From Mycolicibacterium austroafricanum (GTDB lineage Bacteria; Actinomycetota; Actinomycetes; Mycobacteriales; Mycobacteriaceae), in contig NZ_CACSIP010000067.1 in NCBI RefSeq assembly GCF_902705885.1, positions 62,001 through 126,000 of the forward strand: 64,000 nt of DNA, written 5' to 3'. Every line of letters starts with the position of its first letter. Position 1 is the stretch's first letter. The position numbers were made by a program, and so were the translations under genes. Positions 1 to 8,240 of the stretch are shown here, piece by piece. Under the pieces are notes generated by a model that ran no database searches, had not been told where the DNA came from, and saw only the letters and a program-made list of their open reading frames with translations.

Positions 1-546
1 ATCGAGCCGCTCGTGCTTGCCCATGAGTACCAGGCGCATGGCGACTGGGAGGGGCAAGATCCTTGCCAGCCGAACCGCCTCACGGCCCGAGGTGACTCCG
101 ATGCTGACGTGCGGGTCCATCAGCGACGCCCGATCCGAGGCGAGGGTGATGTCAGCGGTGGTGACGAGATCCATTCCGGCGCCGCAAGCGATTCCGTTGA
201 CCGCGCAGATGATCGGCTTGGTCATCTGCAGCCAAGGGGGCGTGGCCTCCTGCGGCGCATCCCACTGCCGCATCGAGCTCAGGATGGGCTCGCCCTGGTT
301 GTCGATGCCCGCCGCGTTCTGCATGTCATGATCGGCAGCCTTGTTGACGTCCGCACCCACGCACAGCGCCCGGCCGGCTCCGGTGATGATGACCGTCCAG
401 ATGTCCTGCGAGCGCTCGATCTCGGCATAGGCCTCGGCGAGTTCGGCAATCATCTCGTCGTTGATCGCGTTGAGCACTTCGGGCCGATTCAGAGTCACGC
501 ACGCGGTGTGCCCGCGCACCTCGAGCTCGATGGTGTCGTAACCCAC
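1..546 (-). CDS. Enoyl-CoA hydratase/isomerase (crotonase) family protein, 3'-truncated by window edge
   Basis: The 182 visible residues have the crotonase fold signatures: an N-terminal VTLNRPEVLNAIN block, a first oxyanion-loop region GAGRALCVGADVN (residues 56-68) and a second, NGIACGAGMDL (117-127). Crotonases bind acyl-CoA thioesters and stabilise an enolate. The two hydratase glutamates (E144 and E164 in rat ECH numbering) align here with Asp126 and His146 (DPHVSIG), so simple hydratase activity is doubtful. The GTG start at 546 lies about 9 bases after an AAGGA Shine-Dalgarno. It is the third gene of a minus-strand operon, 19 bases after the 2-hydroxyacid dehydrogenase. The C-terminus lies outside the window. 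Confidence 0.88.
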   Translation of the reverse strand, partial: MGYDTIELEVRGHTACVTLNRPEVLNAINDEMIAELAEAYAEIERSQDIWTVIITGAGRALCVGADVNKAADHDMQNAAGIDNQGEPILSSMRQWDAPQEATPPWLQMTKPIICAVNGIACGAGMDLVTTADITLASDRASLMDPHVSIGVTSGREAVRLARILPLPVAMRLVLMGKHERLD

Positions 547-565
547 TACCGGCCATCCTTGTCGG

Positions 566-1660
566 TCATGTTTGAACCTCTTCCAACCCCTCTGCACCGA
601 GGGACGTCGTGGGGCGAACACCCAAGATCTCCTGGAACCGCTCGCAGTAACGCGGCCACACGTCCGGATTCAGCAGCCGTGGCGGCACGTGCCCGGCGAA
701 GATGTCCTGCCACTGGGTGGCCGTCGCCACGGCGATGTCCCGGGCCGCCTCCACGGTGATGCCCGCGGTGTGCGGGGTCGCGACGACATTGTCGAGTCGG
801 AGCAGCGGGTTGTCCTGCCGGGGCGGCTCCTCGTGGAAGACATCCAGGCCGGCGCCCGCAATTTCGCCGCGCACGAGCGCCTCCAGCAGCGCGACCTCGT
901 CATGGACCGGTCCACGAGCAGTGGTGATGAAGAATGCCGTCCGCTTCATCGCGGCGAACTCCTGCGCGCCGATGAGACCCCGCGTCTCGGCGGTCAGCGG
1001 ACAGGTCACCTGGACGAAATCGGCACGCTCGACCAGCGCGGCCAGCGACACCCGTTGAACGCCGCGAGCCTCGGCGGACACGTCGTCGAGGTACGGATCG
1101 AACACCAGGACCTCCATGCCGAACGGAGCGCACAGCTCGACCAGACGGCCACCGATGGCACCGAGTCCGACCACACCGAGGGTCTTTCCGAGGAGCTGAC
1201 TCCCCTGCAGTCGCAGCCGATCCCCGAGCGAACCGCTGCGCAGCGCCCGGTCGGCCACGGTGATCTTCTTCGCCAGGTCGAGCATGAAACCGAGCGCGTG
1301 CTCGGCGACGGCTTCGGCGCCGGGTCCGGAGTTGTTGCATACTGCGATGCCGGCGCGGGTGCACGCGTCGACGTCGATGACGTCGTAACCCGCACCCGCG
1401 GAGCACACCGCAAGCAGATTCTCGCACCGTTCGAGTAACGCCGGTCCCGCCAGCCACTGCGCACCGCCTGCGACACCCGCAACGTCGGTGCGAGTAGCCA
1501 CCTGGTATCCGTGGGCGGATTCGAGTGCGGACCAAACCTCTCCATCCGGGCGATTCAGCTCGAGCTTGACCACATCAACATCGGAGAGCTCGAGGATGTC
1601 TCCCGCGACGGGGTCGGTCCAGCGCTCGTAAACCAACCGCGGACGGGGCCGCAGACTCAT
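566..1660 (-). CDS. D-isomer-specific 2-hydroxyacid dehydrogenase (NAD-binding)
   Basis: This 364-residue protein belongs to the phosphoglycerate/formate dehydrogenase-like family, which reduces 2-oxoacids or oxidises D-2-hydroxyacids with NAD(P). It shows the GLGAIG dinucleotide loop (165-170), the acidic residue after beta-2 (VFDPY, about 188), the ARG catalytic arginine (Arg249), the DVFHEEPP glutamate (about 278) and the PHTAG histidine (His297). The ATG at 1660 shares its A with the stop of the upstream dioxygenase gene (TGATG). A GTG three bases earlier is an alternative start. Translational coupling and operon position suggest it works on the product of the dioxygenase. The substrate cannot be read from the sequence. 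Confidence 0.9.
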   Translation of the reverse strand: MSLRPRPRLVYERWTDPVAGDILELSDVDVVKLELNRPDGEVWSALESAHGYQVATRTDVAGVAGGAQWLAGPALLERCENLLAVCSAGAGYDVIDVDACTRAGIAVCNNSGPGAEAVAEHALGFMLDLAKKITVADRALRSGSLGDRLRLQGSQLLGKTLGVVGLGAIGGRLVELCAPFGMEVLVFDPYLDDVSAEARGVQRVSLAALVERADFVQVTCPLTAETRGLIGAQEFAAMKRTAFFITTARGPVHDEVALLEALVRGEIAGAGLDVFHEEPPRQDNPLLRLDNVVATPHTAGITVEAARDIAVATATQWQDIFAGHVPPRLLNPDVWPRYCERFQEILGVRPTTSLGAEGLEEVQT

Positions 1661-2775
1661 CACCGGTTCAGCTTGGGCTTCGCCTGGGCAGCCTTGAACA
1701 TATCGGCGAGTGCGGGGTCGACGTTCTTGTAATCGTTTCGGGCGATCGCGCCGTCGCGGCCGTCGACGGGGTCATATCCCAACCGGAGATCCTTGTTTTC
1801 CATGTGGAAGTACTCCCTGCCGAGCGGCAGCCGGCGGTCCTTGCGGGGTACCTCCATCCAGGCCCGCAGGAAGCAGCGCGCCTTCTTGGGGTCGTTGCTG
1901 CTGACGAAGTCCGACCGCGAGTGGCACATCGCGAAGTTGTTCGCCACCGCTGCCTCACCGGATTCCAGCCGGAATTCGACCTGCTGATCGACCAGGATAT
2001 TGCGCAACAGTTCGATGGCCTCTTCCTGGATCGGTGTGAATTCGCGCCCGAGGGTCTTCATGGCGGGCAGGATGCTGCTGTAGGTGAAGTTGATGCAGAT
2101 TCGGCCGTCGATCTGCGAGAACACCGGCACGTCATACGGTGTCACGTCTGGCTGGTCGTCGGGTTGTTCGCTTCGACGGTGGTGGGGGAACCCCTGGTAG
2201 AGCACCTCGAGCAGGTCCGGTCGCTCGGCCAGAATCCTGTTGTGGGCGGCAGGTCCGCTGGCGAACTGGCTCTCGCCGCCCTCGAACGCCGGGTAGACAC
2301 ACAGCAGCGACAAGATGTCGGCAGCGTCGTTGTGCATCGCGAGTTCGGCGCGGGATTTGGTGCCGCGGGCCGGCTGCACGCCGTCGGGCAGGATCTCCTC
2401 CTGCACACGCACCAGGCGGTGGCCGAACGAGTTGTTCGACACCGGGTAGCCGAGGTGCCAGCAGAATGCCCAGTAGATGCGCTCGAGATCCTCGATCGAG
2501 TGCTGCTCGACGGGGAAGCCACGCACGCACGCCAGCCCCTTGCCGAACATCAGGTCCTGGTAGAGCCGGGCCAGATCGTCATCCAGATCGGGATGGTGCA
2601 CGTCGTCGAGCGTGATGTCGTCGCGATCCTTCTTGGCTGTCTTGGCCATGATCGACTCCAGCGCAGCGACGTTGCGCGACGACAGATCGAAGGTGAAATC
2701 TTCCTTGCTCGTGAAATCGGCACCTGTCCACGACATCGGATCGGTCACTTTTTCGGTGTAGATCGCGGTGGGCAT
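1660..2775 (-). CDS. TauD/TfdA-like Fe(II)/2-oxoglutarate-dependent dioxygenase
   Basis: The 371-residue protein carries the 2-His-1-carboxylate facial triad of 2OG oxygenases: His148 and Asp150 in AMHND, and a distal histidine near 285 (MCHSRSDF). An arginine in RCFLRAW (about 300-304) is placed to bind 2-oxoglutarate. Such enzymes hydroxylate unactivated C-H bonds, releasing succinate and CO2. A GGAGGA Shine-Dalgarno lies five bases before ATG 2775. It is first in a minus-strand operon with a 2-hydroxyacid dehydrogenase and a crotonase, which suggests alpha-hydroxylation of an acid followed by oxidation and chain shortening. That order of reactions is inference. Confidence 0.88.
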   Translation of the reverse strand: MPTAIYTEKVTDPMSWTGADFTSKEDFTFDLSSRNVAALESIMAKTAKKDRDDITLDDVHHPDLDDDLARLYQDLMFGKGLACVRGFPVEQHSIEDLERIYWAFCWHLGYPVSNNSFGHRLVRVQEEILPDGVQPARGTKSRAELAMHNDAADILSLLCVYPAFEGGESQFASGPAAHNRILAERPDLLEVLYQGFPHHRRSEQPDDQPDVTPYDVPVFSQIDGRICINFTYSSILPAMKTLGREFTPIQEEAIELLRNILVDQQVEFRLESGEAAVANNFAMCHSRSDFVSSNDPKKARCFLRAWMEVPRKDRRLPLGREYFHMENKDLRLGYDPVDGRDGAIARNDYKNVDPALADMFKAAQAKPKLNR

Positions 2776-2809
2776 CCGTCCTCCTGGGGTCGCGGGATAT
2801 TCGGTCCGG

Positions 2810-3610
2810 TCAGAGTTCTGGTGACATCGTCGCGGGTCCGTCGAGCCCTCGGAGCGCTTGCGCCCTGGCGGTGGCCGCCTCCGTCATCATGCCTACGTCG
2901 GTCCCTGCCGAGATGAATCGCAGGCCTAGACCGACGAACCTTTTCAGCAGGTCAAGGGACTTGATCCCGGCCACTCCGAGCGCTACGCCGTGGGTACGAC
3001 ATGCCGCTGCGACAGAGTCTACTGCATCGCGGAAACGTTCATTCTCATAGAGGCCATGGATGCCCATCTCGGCGGTCAGGTCGCTGGGACCGATGAGCAC
3101 CATGTCCACGCCCTCCACTGAGGCGATGGCATCGGCATTGCGCACCGCTTCCGGCGTTTCGACCATCACGGCCACCACGGTTCGCGCTTCCAGGACTTCG
3201 ACCAGTTCGGTGGCCGGACGGGCGGCGAAGCCGCTCAGCGCGTTGGGGCCGGATACGGACCGGTGTCCAGCGGGCGGGAAGCGCGCGGCATTCACCACCG
3301 CCTGCGCCTGTAACGCTGTATTAACGTGGGGCACAATGATTCCTGCAGCTCCGCTGTCGAGCACCCGGGCGATCAAACTCGGGTCCTGAGACGGGACGCG
3401 CACCAGTGCCGAAATGCCCGCGCCGATCGCGCTCCCGCACAGCATCGCCACGGTCTCCAGGGAGGTGGAAGTGTGCTCGAGATCGACGTAAACGGCGTCG
3501 TACCCGGCCGCTGCCGCGATAGCGGGCACATCGGGCGTGCGGGAATTCATCAACGCCAGGCACAACACCAGACTGTCGCCGCGCAACGCGTCCCGCAACG
3601 AACCAGGCAC
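2810..3610 (-). CDS. HpcH/HpaI family aldolase (citrate lyase-like)
   Basis: The TIM-barrel aldolase of 266 residues is related to 2,4-dihydroxyhept-2-enedioate and 2-dehydro-3-deoxyglucarate aldolases, which cleave 2-oxo-4-hydroxy acids to pyruvate and an aldehyde using a divalent metal. It has the DLEH block (43-46) with the catalytic histidine, Arg71, and the metal-ligand pair Glu151 (VETPEA) and Asp177 (GPSDL). I chose GTG 3610 (VPGSLRDAL) because family members begin there. An in-frame ATG at 3709 would add about 33 unusual residues and run into the divergent thiolase gene. It lies 34 bases upstream of the dioxygenase gene and may head that operon. Confidence 0.85.
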   Translation of the reverse strand: MPGSLRDALRGDSLVLCLALMNSRTPDVPAIAAAAGYDAVYVDLEHTSTSLETVAMLCGSAIGAGISALVRVPSQDPSLIARVLDSGAAGIIVPHVNTALQAQAVVNAARFPPAGHRSVSGPNALSGFAARPATELVEVLEARTVVAVMVETPEAVRNADAIASVEGVDMVLIGPSDLTAEMGIHGLYENERFRDAVDSVAAACRTHGVALGVAGIKSLDLLKRFVGLGLRFISAGTDVGMMTEAATARAQALRGLDGPATMSPEL

Positions 3611-3686
3611 CCGCTCACGGTAGCGGAATGAGAACGCATATTCCACTGATTCGTAAACGGCGTTATCGATGTGATTAACATGGGGT
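3611..3686. promoter_or_regulatory. Divergent promoter region between aldolase and thiolase genes
   Basis: This 76-base AT-richer gap separates the minus-strand aldolase from the plus-strand thiolase. It contains an imperfect palindrome, GGAAT-n10-ATTCC (near 3624-3643), and a TTATCGATGTGATTAAC stretch just before the thiolase start. The thiolase ATG at 3687 has only a weak GGGG ahead of it, so a short or leaderless transcript is possible. No regulator can be assigned. Confidence 0.4.
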
Positions 3687-4832
3687 ATGCCATCGAACCG
3701 CGTCGCCATCGTGGGGGCGGGCCTGTCGGATTGCGGCAGAGTGCCCGACAAGACCGCAATGGGCTTGATGGCCCAGGCCTCCCAACGAGCGGTGACCGAT
3801 GCCGGCCTCACCAAGAACGACATCGACGGGTTCGGTGGGCACGGCACCCTCCTGCCACCGATCGAGGTCAGCGAATACCTGGGCCTGAGACCCACCTGGG
3901 TCGACGCCACCAATGTCGGCGGATCGTCATGGGAGGTGATGGCGCGCCACGCCGCCGACGCGATCGCCGCTGGACACGCCGACGTGGTCTTGTTGACCTA
4001 CGGTTCCACTGCGCGTTCTGACGTCAAACGGCGAACCCGGGCGTCGGCTGCGGCGATGAGCACCGGTGGCGCCCTGCAGTTCGAGGCACCGTACGGCGCG
4101 ACGCTGATCGCCAAGTACGCGATGGCCGCCAGGCGGCACATGATCGAGTACGGCACCACCGTCGAGCAGCTCGCCGAAGTCGCAGTCGCTGCTCACGAAT
4201 GGGCTGCCATGAACGAGAACGCCTTCGAGCGTGACCGCATCACCGCGGCCGACGTCGCGGCCGCCCCGCTGCTCGCCGATCCGTTCACCACCAAGCATGT
4301 CTGTCTCCGGACCGACGGGGGCGGCGCCGTCGTGCTCGCCAGCGAGAACGTCGCACGGGACTGCGCCAAGGACCCGGTCTGGATCCTTGGCGCCGCCGAC
4401 GCCACTTCGCACGTCAGCATGAGCGAGTGGGGCGACTTCACCACTTCCGCCGCCTCCATCTCGGGGCCGCGCGCGTTCGCGCAGGCCGGCGTCGGGCCCG
4501 CCGACATCGACGTCTGCCAATTCTATGACTCGTTCACTGCCACCGTGCTGCTGACGGTCGAAGACCTGGGTTTCTGCGCCAAGGGTGAAGGCGGCAAGTT
4601 CATCGAATCCGGGGCACTGCGGCCGGGCGGTGCGTTGCCCACCAACACCGACGGCGGCGGGCTGGCCTCGTGCCACCCGGGGATGCGCGGGATGTTCCTC
4701 ATGGTCGAGGCGGTGCGGCAACTGCGGGGCGAGTGTGGGCCCAGACAGGTTGATGCCGCCGAACTGGCGTGCGTGCACGCGATGGGCGGCTTCTTCAGTC
4801 ACAGCGCCACCATGATCCTGGGGAGGCAGTGA
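3687..4832 (+). CDS. Thiolase-like / SCP-x lipid-transfer family protein (Cys-less)
   Basis: The 381-residue protein has the thiolase fold seen in SCP-x and Ltp-type proteins. The usual acylated cysteine of thiolases (CaSG) is replaced by GGSS (78-81), so it cannot be a classical acetyl-CoA acyltransferase. It keeps the YDSFT block (Tyr280) shared with the Ltp2-like protein of this window, whereas the second Ltp2-type tyrosine aligns with Cys329. Its stop overlaps the start of a DUF35 gene (TGATG), the arrangement of thiolase-fold/DUF35 complexes such as Ltp2-ChsH2. The likely job is retro-aldol or thiolytic C-C cleavage of a CoA thioester, or a related acyl transfer. Which of these is not settled. 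Confidence 0.85.
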   Translation: MPSNRVAIVGAGLSDCGRVPDKTAMGLMAQASQRAVTDAGLTKNDIDGFGGHGTLLPPIEVSEYLGLRPTWVDATNVGGSSWEVMARHAADAIAAGHADVVLLTYGSTARSDVKRRTRASAAAMSTGGALQFEAPYGATLIAKYAMAARRHMIEYGTTVEQLAEVAVAAHEWAAMNENAFERDRITAADVAAAPLLADPFTTKHVCLRTDGGGAVVLASENVARDCAKDPVWILGAADATSHVSMSEWGDFTTSAASISGPRAFAQAGVGPADIDVCQFYDSFTATVLLTVEDLGFCAKGEGGKFIESGALRPGGALPTNTDGGGLASCHPGMRGMFLMVEAVRQLRGECGPRQVDAAELACVHAMGGFFSHSATMILGRQ

Positions 4833-5260
4833 TGAGCACCAGCGCACCGACGGGGCCGCACCGGCCGACCACGGATTCCGACACCGAGCGGTGGTGGGCC
4901 GCCGTCCAGAACCGGGAGCTGATGGTCAATGCCTGCGGGTCGTGCGGGCGCACGTCTTTGTATGTCCGCCCCTTCTGCCCACATTGCTGGAGCGATGACA
5001 TCGCCCTGCGACCGGCCAGCGGGCGTGCGCGGCTTTACACTTGGAGTGTCGTACACCAGAACGGCGCGCCATTCGATGCCAGTACGCCCTACATCCTGGC
5101 GATGGTGGACCTCGAAGAAGGTCCGCGACTGATGACGCTGATCGAGCAGTGCTCGGTAGAACAGCTACGAGCCGACCTTCCACTCGTAGCCGATTTCCGC
5201 ACCGACGACGACGGCTTCGTCGTTCCCGTTTTCCACCCTCAACCAACCGAGATTCACTAG
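4832..5260 (+). CDS. DUF35 OB-fold / zinc-ribbon protein, partner of the thiolase-like protein
   Basis: This 142-residue protein has a rubredoxin-like zinc ribbon with Cys35, Cys38, Cys49 and Cys52 (CGSC...CPHC), followed by a DUF35 OB-fold (about 55-140, with LYTWSVVHQN and ILAMVDLEEGPRL). DUF35 proteins bind thiolase-fold enzymes and help hold acyl-CoA. In cholesterol side-chain catabolism the DUF35 domain of ChsH2 is required by the aldolase Ltp2. The gene shares bases with the stop of the thiolase-like gene, so the two are probably made in equal amounts and form a complex. Confidence 0.88.
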   Translation: MSTSAPTGPHRPTTDSDTERWWAAVQNRELMVNACGSCGRTSLYVRPFCPHCWSDDIALRPASGRARLYTWSVVHQNGAPFDASTPYILAMVDLEEGPRLMTLIEQCSVEQLRADLPLVADFRTDDDGFVVPVFHPQPTEIH

Positions 5261-5285
5261 TACCCAAGAGCGAAAGGACCTCCCG

Positions 5286-6587
5286 ATGAACAAGGAAGAC
5301 ATGATCCTGGTCAGCGTTGATGACCACATCGTCGAGCCGCCGGACATGTTCAGAAACCATCTGCCGAAGAAGTATCTGGATGAGGCGCCACGGCTGGTCC
5401 ACAATGCCGACGGCAGTGACACCTGGCAGTTCCGTGACGTGGTGATCCCGAATGTCGCCTTGAATGCGGTGGCGGGACGGCCGAAAGAGGAGTACGGCCT
5501 GGAACCCCAGGGGTTGGACGAGATCCGGCCCGGGTGTTACAAAGTCGACGAGCGTGTGATGGACATGAACGCCGGCGGCATTCTCGGGTCGATGTGCTTC
5601 CCCTCGTTCCCGGGTTTCGCCGGGCGGTTGTTCGCCACCGAAGACCGCGACTTCTCACTCGCGCTCGTTCAGGCATACAACGACTGGCACGTCGAGGAGT
5701 GGTGCGGTGCGTATCCCGCCCGGTTCATCCCGATGACGCTGCCGGTGATCTGGGACGCCGAGGAATGCGCCAAGGAGATCCGCCGCAACGCCAAGCGCGG
5801 CGTACACAGCTTGACGTTCACCGAGAACCCCTCGGCGATGGGCTATCCCAGCTTCCACGATCTGGAGTACTGGAAGCCCATGTGGGACGCACTCGTCGAC
5901 ACCGACACCGTGCTCAACGTGCACATCGGCTCATCCGGGCGCCTGGCCATCACAGCCCCCGACGCACCGATGGACGTGATGATCACGCTGCAGCCGATGA
6001 ACATCGTGCAAGCGGCCGCCGATCTGCTGTGGTCGAATCCGATCAAGGCCTACCCCGATCTGAAGATCGCCCTGTCCGAGGGTGGCACGGGCTGGATTCC
6101 GTACTTCCTCGACCGCGTTGATCGCACCTACGAGATGCACTCGACCTGGACCGGCCAGGACTTCGGTGGCAAGAAACCCTCCGAGGTGTTCCGGGACCAC
6201 TTCCTGACCTGCTTCATCTCCGACCCGGTCGGGATACAACTGCGCAACCAGATCGGCATCGACAACATCTGTTGGGAGGCCGACTACCCGCACAGCGACT
6301 CGATGTGGCCCGGCGCCCCCGAGCAACTCGACGAGGTCCTCACGGAAAACAATGTGCCCGACGACGAGATCAACAAGATGACCTTCGAGAACGCGATGCG
6401 CTGGTACCACTGGGATCCGTTCAGCCACATCTCCAAAGAACAAGCCACCGTCGGCGCCTTGCGCAAAGCGGCAGAGGGTCACGACGTCACGATTCAGGCG
6501 CTGTCCAAGCGCGAGCACAGCGCCGGTTCGTCGGACTGGCAGTCGCAGATGAGCAAGGCCACCGTCAACGTCAGCGGCAACAAGTAG
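5286..6587 (+). CDS. Amidohydrolase-2 family metal-dependent hydrolase/decarboxylase
   Basis: This 433-residue TIM-barrel protein is of the amidohydrolase_2 (ACMSD-like) family. The N-terminal metal motif is D-x-H-x-x-E (Asp12, His14, Glu17), then a conserved barrel histidine (LNVHIGSSG) and the late aspartate block EADYPHSDS. The family includes decarboxylases and C-C hydrolases acting on ring-cleavage products. A good Shine-Dalgarno (GCGAAAGGAC) precedes ATG 5286. It is the third gene of the thiolase/DUF35 operon. The last 40 residues are polar and look flexible. Three paralogues occur in the window at 30533, 35176 and 57008. Confidence 0.87.
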   Translation: MNKEDMILVSVDDHIVEPPDMFRNHLPKKYLDEAPRLVHNADGSDTWQFRDVVIPNVALNAVAGRPKEEYGLEPQGLDEIRPGCYKVDERVMDMNAGGILGSMCFPSFPGFAGRLFATEDRDFSLALVQAYNDWHVEEWCGAYPARFIPMTLPVIWDAEECAKEIRRNAKRGVHSLTFTENPSAMGYPSFHDLEYWKPMWDALVDTDTVLNVHIGSSGRLAITAPDAPMDVMITLQPMNIVQAAADLLWSNPIKAYPDLKIALSEGGTGWIPYFLDRVDRTYEMHSTWTGQDFGGKKPSEVFRDHFLTCFISDPVGIQLRNQIGIDNICWEADYPHSDSMWPGAPEQLDEVLTENNVPDDEINKMTFENAMRWYHWDPFSHISKEQATVGALRKAAEGHDVTIQALSKREHSAGSSDWQSQMSKATVNVSGNK

Positions 6588-6609
6588 CGACCCGGGTTCG
6601 CCGCAGCAT

Positions 6610-8184
6610 TCAGGTGGCGGCGACCAAACGAGGTGCCAACACCCTGGACCGTCCGTGCGAACGACGGTCCAGGGTGTTGCGCTCCACCTTTCCGTTCGCG
6701 TTCAGCGGTAATGGCTCATCCCAGAACACCAGTTCTTCCGGGAGCTTGTACTTCGGCAGCCCGGCCGAGACCAGAGCGTCCGCGACGTCGGTCAGGGACA
6801 GCGCGGCATCGGTGTCCAGTCGTACCGCCACCGCCACCCGCTCGCCGGTGACGGCGTCGGAGACGGAGTAGGCCGCGCACTCCTTCACGCCGGGGATCTG
6901 GGCGACGGCCTCTTCGACCTCCGCGGCCGGGATCTTCAGGCCGTTACGAATGACGATGTCCTTGATCCGGCCGACAATGCGTACGCGGCCGTCGAGGAGT
7001 TCGGCGACGTCTCCGGTGCGGAACCAATCCCCGTCGAACGCGCTGGCGTCGCCCTCGCCTCCGGTGTAGCCGAGGAACGTGTGCGGACCGCGCAGACAGC
7101 ACTCGGTCGGCTCCCCGGCCGAACCGACCTTCACCTCGACGTCATCCAGCGCGACGCCGTCGTCGGCATGCCGGGCCTCGCGCGATTCGCTTCGCAGGCC
7201 CGACGTGCTGACCGGCACCTCCGACGAGCCGTAGGCCCGCATCACGATAATGCCGAAATCGTCCTCGATCCGTTCGACGATGCGCCGGTCCAGCATCGTG
7301 CCGCCGAGGTAGACCGCGCGCAACGGCACGCTCGCGTTGCGGGCGACGGCCTCGTCGAGAAGCCTGTCCAGCAACCGATCCGGCCCCCCGTACCATGTCG
7401 CACCCGACTCCAGGAGCAGCTCGCATGTCGCAGCCGGGTCCCAGCGATCCTCCAGCACGACGGGGACCGCGAGCATGGGGCCGATGAAAACCGCCTGGAG
7501 GACACCGGTGACCGAGGCCAACGGGCTGATGAGGAAAATCCGGTCCTCGCCGGTCAGTCCGGCCGCGGCGACATAGTTCGACGACGCCTTCGACAAGGTG
7601 CTCAGCGAATGGACAACGCCCTTGGGAGCCGATGTCGTCCCGGAGGTGAACAGCACGAAGGACGGCTCGTCGGCAGCCCGCGCTGAGCGCAACAGGCCGC
7701 CCCCGGAAGGGACCGCAATCTGTCTGACGTCGATCCAGCGCAGCAGTTCGGACAGCTCGCCGCCGTCGGCGGGCGCCCAGTTCGGCGCGGCTCCGAACTG
7801 CGCCTGAGTGCGGGTGGCGATATCGACGACCTGCGCTGCTCCCGCGCTGCGTGGCACCAACAGCAGGACAGCGTCGATCCGCAGCGCCGCATGGACAGCG
7901 ACCAGCGAGTCGACATCGTTACCGACCACGAGGACGACCGGAACCGATGCCGTCAGTCCCGCGTCGATCATCGCCCGCGCTGCCGCCTCGACCCGGTCGT
8001 CCAGCTCGGCGAACGTCAGCTCGCCCTGTCGGTCCTTCAGGGCCAGACGGTCGGGATGGCCGGCCGCGGCGGTCCGGACCATGTCGAGTGGCTGCGGCGA
8101 CCAGAATCCGGCAGCACGGTAGCGATCCCGCAGCGATGCGGCTCGTTGGTGTGCCGGTGCCAGCAGCTCCGTCGAGCGGTTCAT
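6610..8184 (-). CDS. Class I adenylate-forming acyl-CoA synthetase
   Basis: This 524-residue AMP ligase activates a carboxylic acid as acyl-AMP and then acyl-CoA. Visible signatures are the P-loop LFTSGTTSAPKG (about 178-189), YGSSE (A5), WFRTGDVAEL (A7), GRIKDIVIRNG (A8 hinge) and the C-terminal lysine in LNANGKVERN (A10). GGAGGATCACC immediately before ATG 8184 fixes the start. It faces the SDR gene at 8241 across a short divergent promoter and converges with the amidohydrolase gene at 6587. The last codons are written over a long perfect inverted repeat at 6637-6679. Confidence 0.9.
   Translation of the reverse strand: MNRSTELLAPAHQRAASLRDRYRAAGFWSPQPLDMVRTAAAGHPDRLALKDRQGELTFAELDDRVEAAARAMIDAGLTASVPVVLVVGNDVDSLVAVHAALRIDAVLLLVPRSAGAAQVVDIATRTQAQFGAAPNWAPADGGELSELLRWIDVRQIAVPSGGGLLRSARAADEPSFVLFTSGTTSAPKGVVHSLSTLSKASSNYVAAAGLTGEDRIFLISPLASVTGVLQAVFIGPMLAVPVVLEDRWDPAATCELLLESGATWYGGPDRLLDRLLDEAVARNASVPLRAVYLGGTMLDRRIVERIEDDFGIIVMRAYGSSEVPVSTSGLRSESREARHADDGVALDDVEVKVGSAGEPTECCLRGPHTFLGYTGGEGDASAFDGDWFRTGDVAELLDGRVRIVGRIKDIVIRNGLKIPAAEVEEAVAQIPGVKECAAYSVSDAVTGERVAVAVRLDTDAALSLTDVADALVSAGLPKYKLPEELVFWDEPLPLNANGKVERNTLDRRSHGRSRVLAPRLVAAT
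6637..6679. terminator. Perfect 17-bp inverted repeat, probable bidirectional terminator inside a gene 3' end
   Basis: The arms CAACACCCTGGACCGTC and GACGGTCCAGGGTGTTG are exact complements separated by a 9-base loop. The hairpin sits within the last codons of the acyl-CoA synthetase, 50 bases beyond the stop of the convergent amidohydrolase gene. It has no T-tract, which is common for actinobacterial terminators. Placement between convergent operons supports a termination or mRNA 3'-end stabilising role. Confidence 0.7.
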
Positions 8185-8201
8185 GGTGATCCTCCGATGC
8201 A

Positions 8202-8216
8202 AATGACTATTCTCTG
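8202..8216 (+). promoter_or_regulatory. Operator-like 15-mer in the divergent promoter of ligase and SDR genes
   Basis: The 56-base gap at 8185-8240 holds AATGACTATTCTCTG. Fourteen of these 15 bases recur at 31751-31765 between another divergent pair (AATGATTATTCTCTG). Two GCAAATG copies flank it (8199-8205 and 8221-8227). A shared regulator binding both promoters is the simplest reading. The SDR gene at 8241 has no Shine-Dalgarno and may be leaderless. Confidence 0.5.
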
Positions 8217-8240
8217 CAAAGCAAATGTAACCTCTCATGC

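Noticed and set aside
1804-2916. Long plus-strand open frame opposite the dioxygenase gene
   Set aside because: It is the antisense frame of a gene with clear 2OG-oxygenase motifs. Its protein is Arg/His/Val-rich with no domain signature, as expected for GC-rich shadow frames.
3611-3709. N-terminal extension of the HpcH/HpaI aldolase to ATG 3709
   Set aside because: It would overlap the start of the divergent thiolase gene and adds residues not found in the family. GTG 3610 fits the family start.
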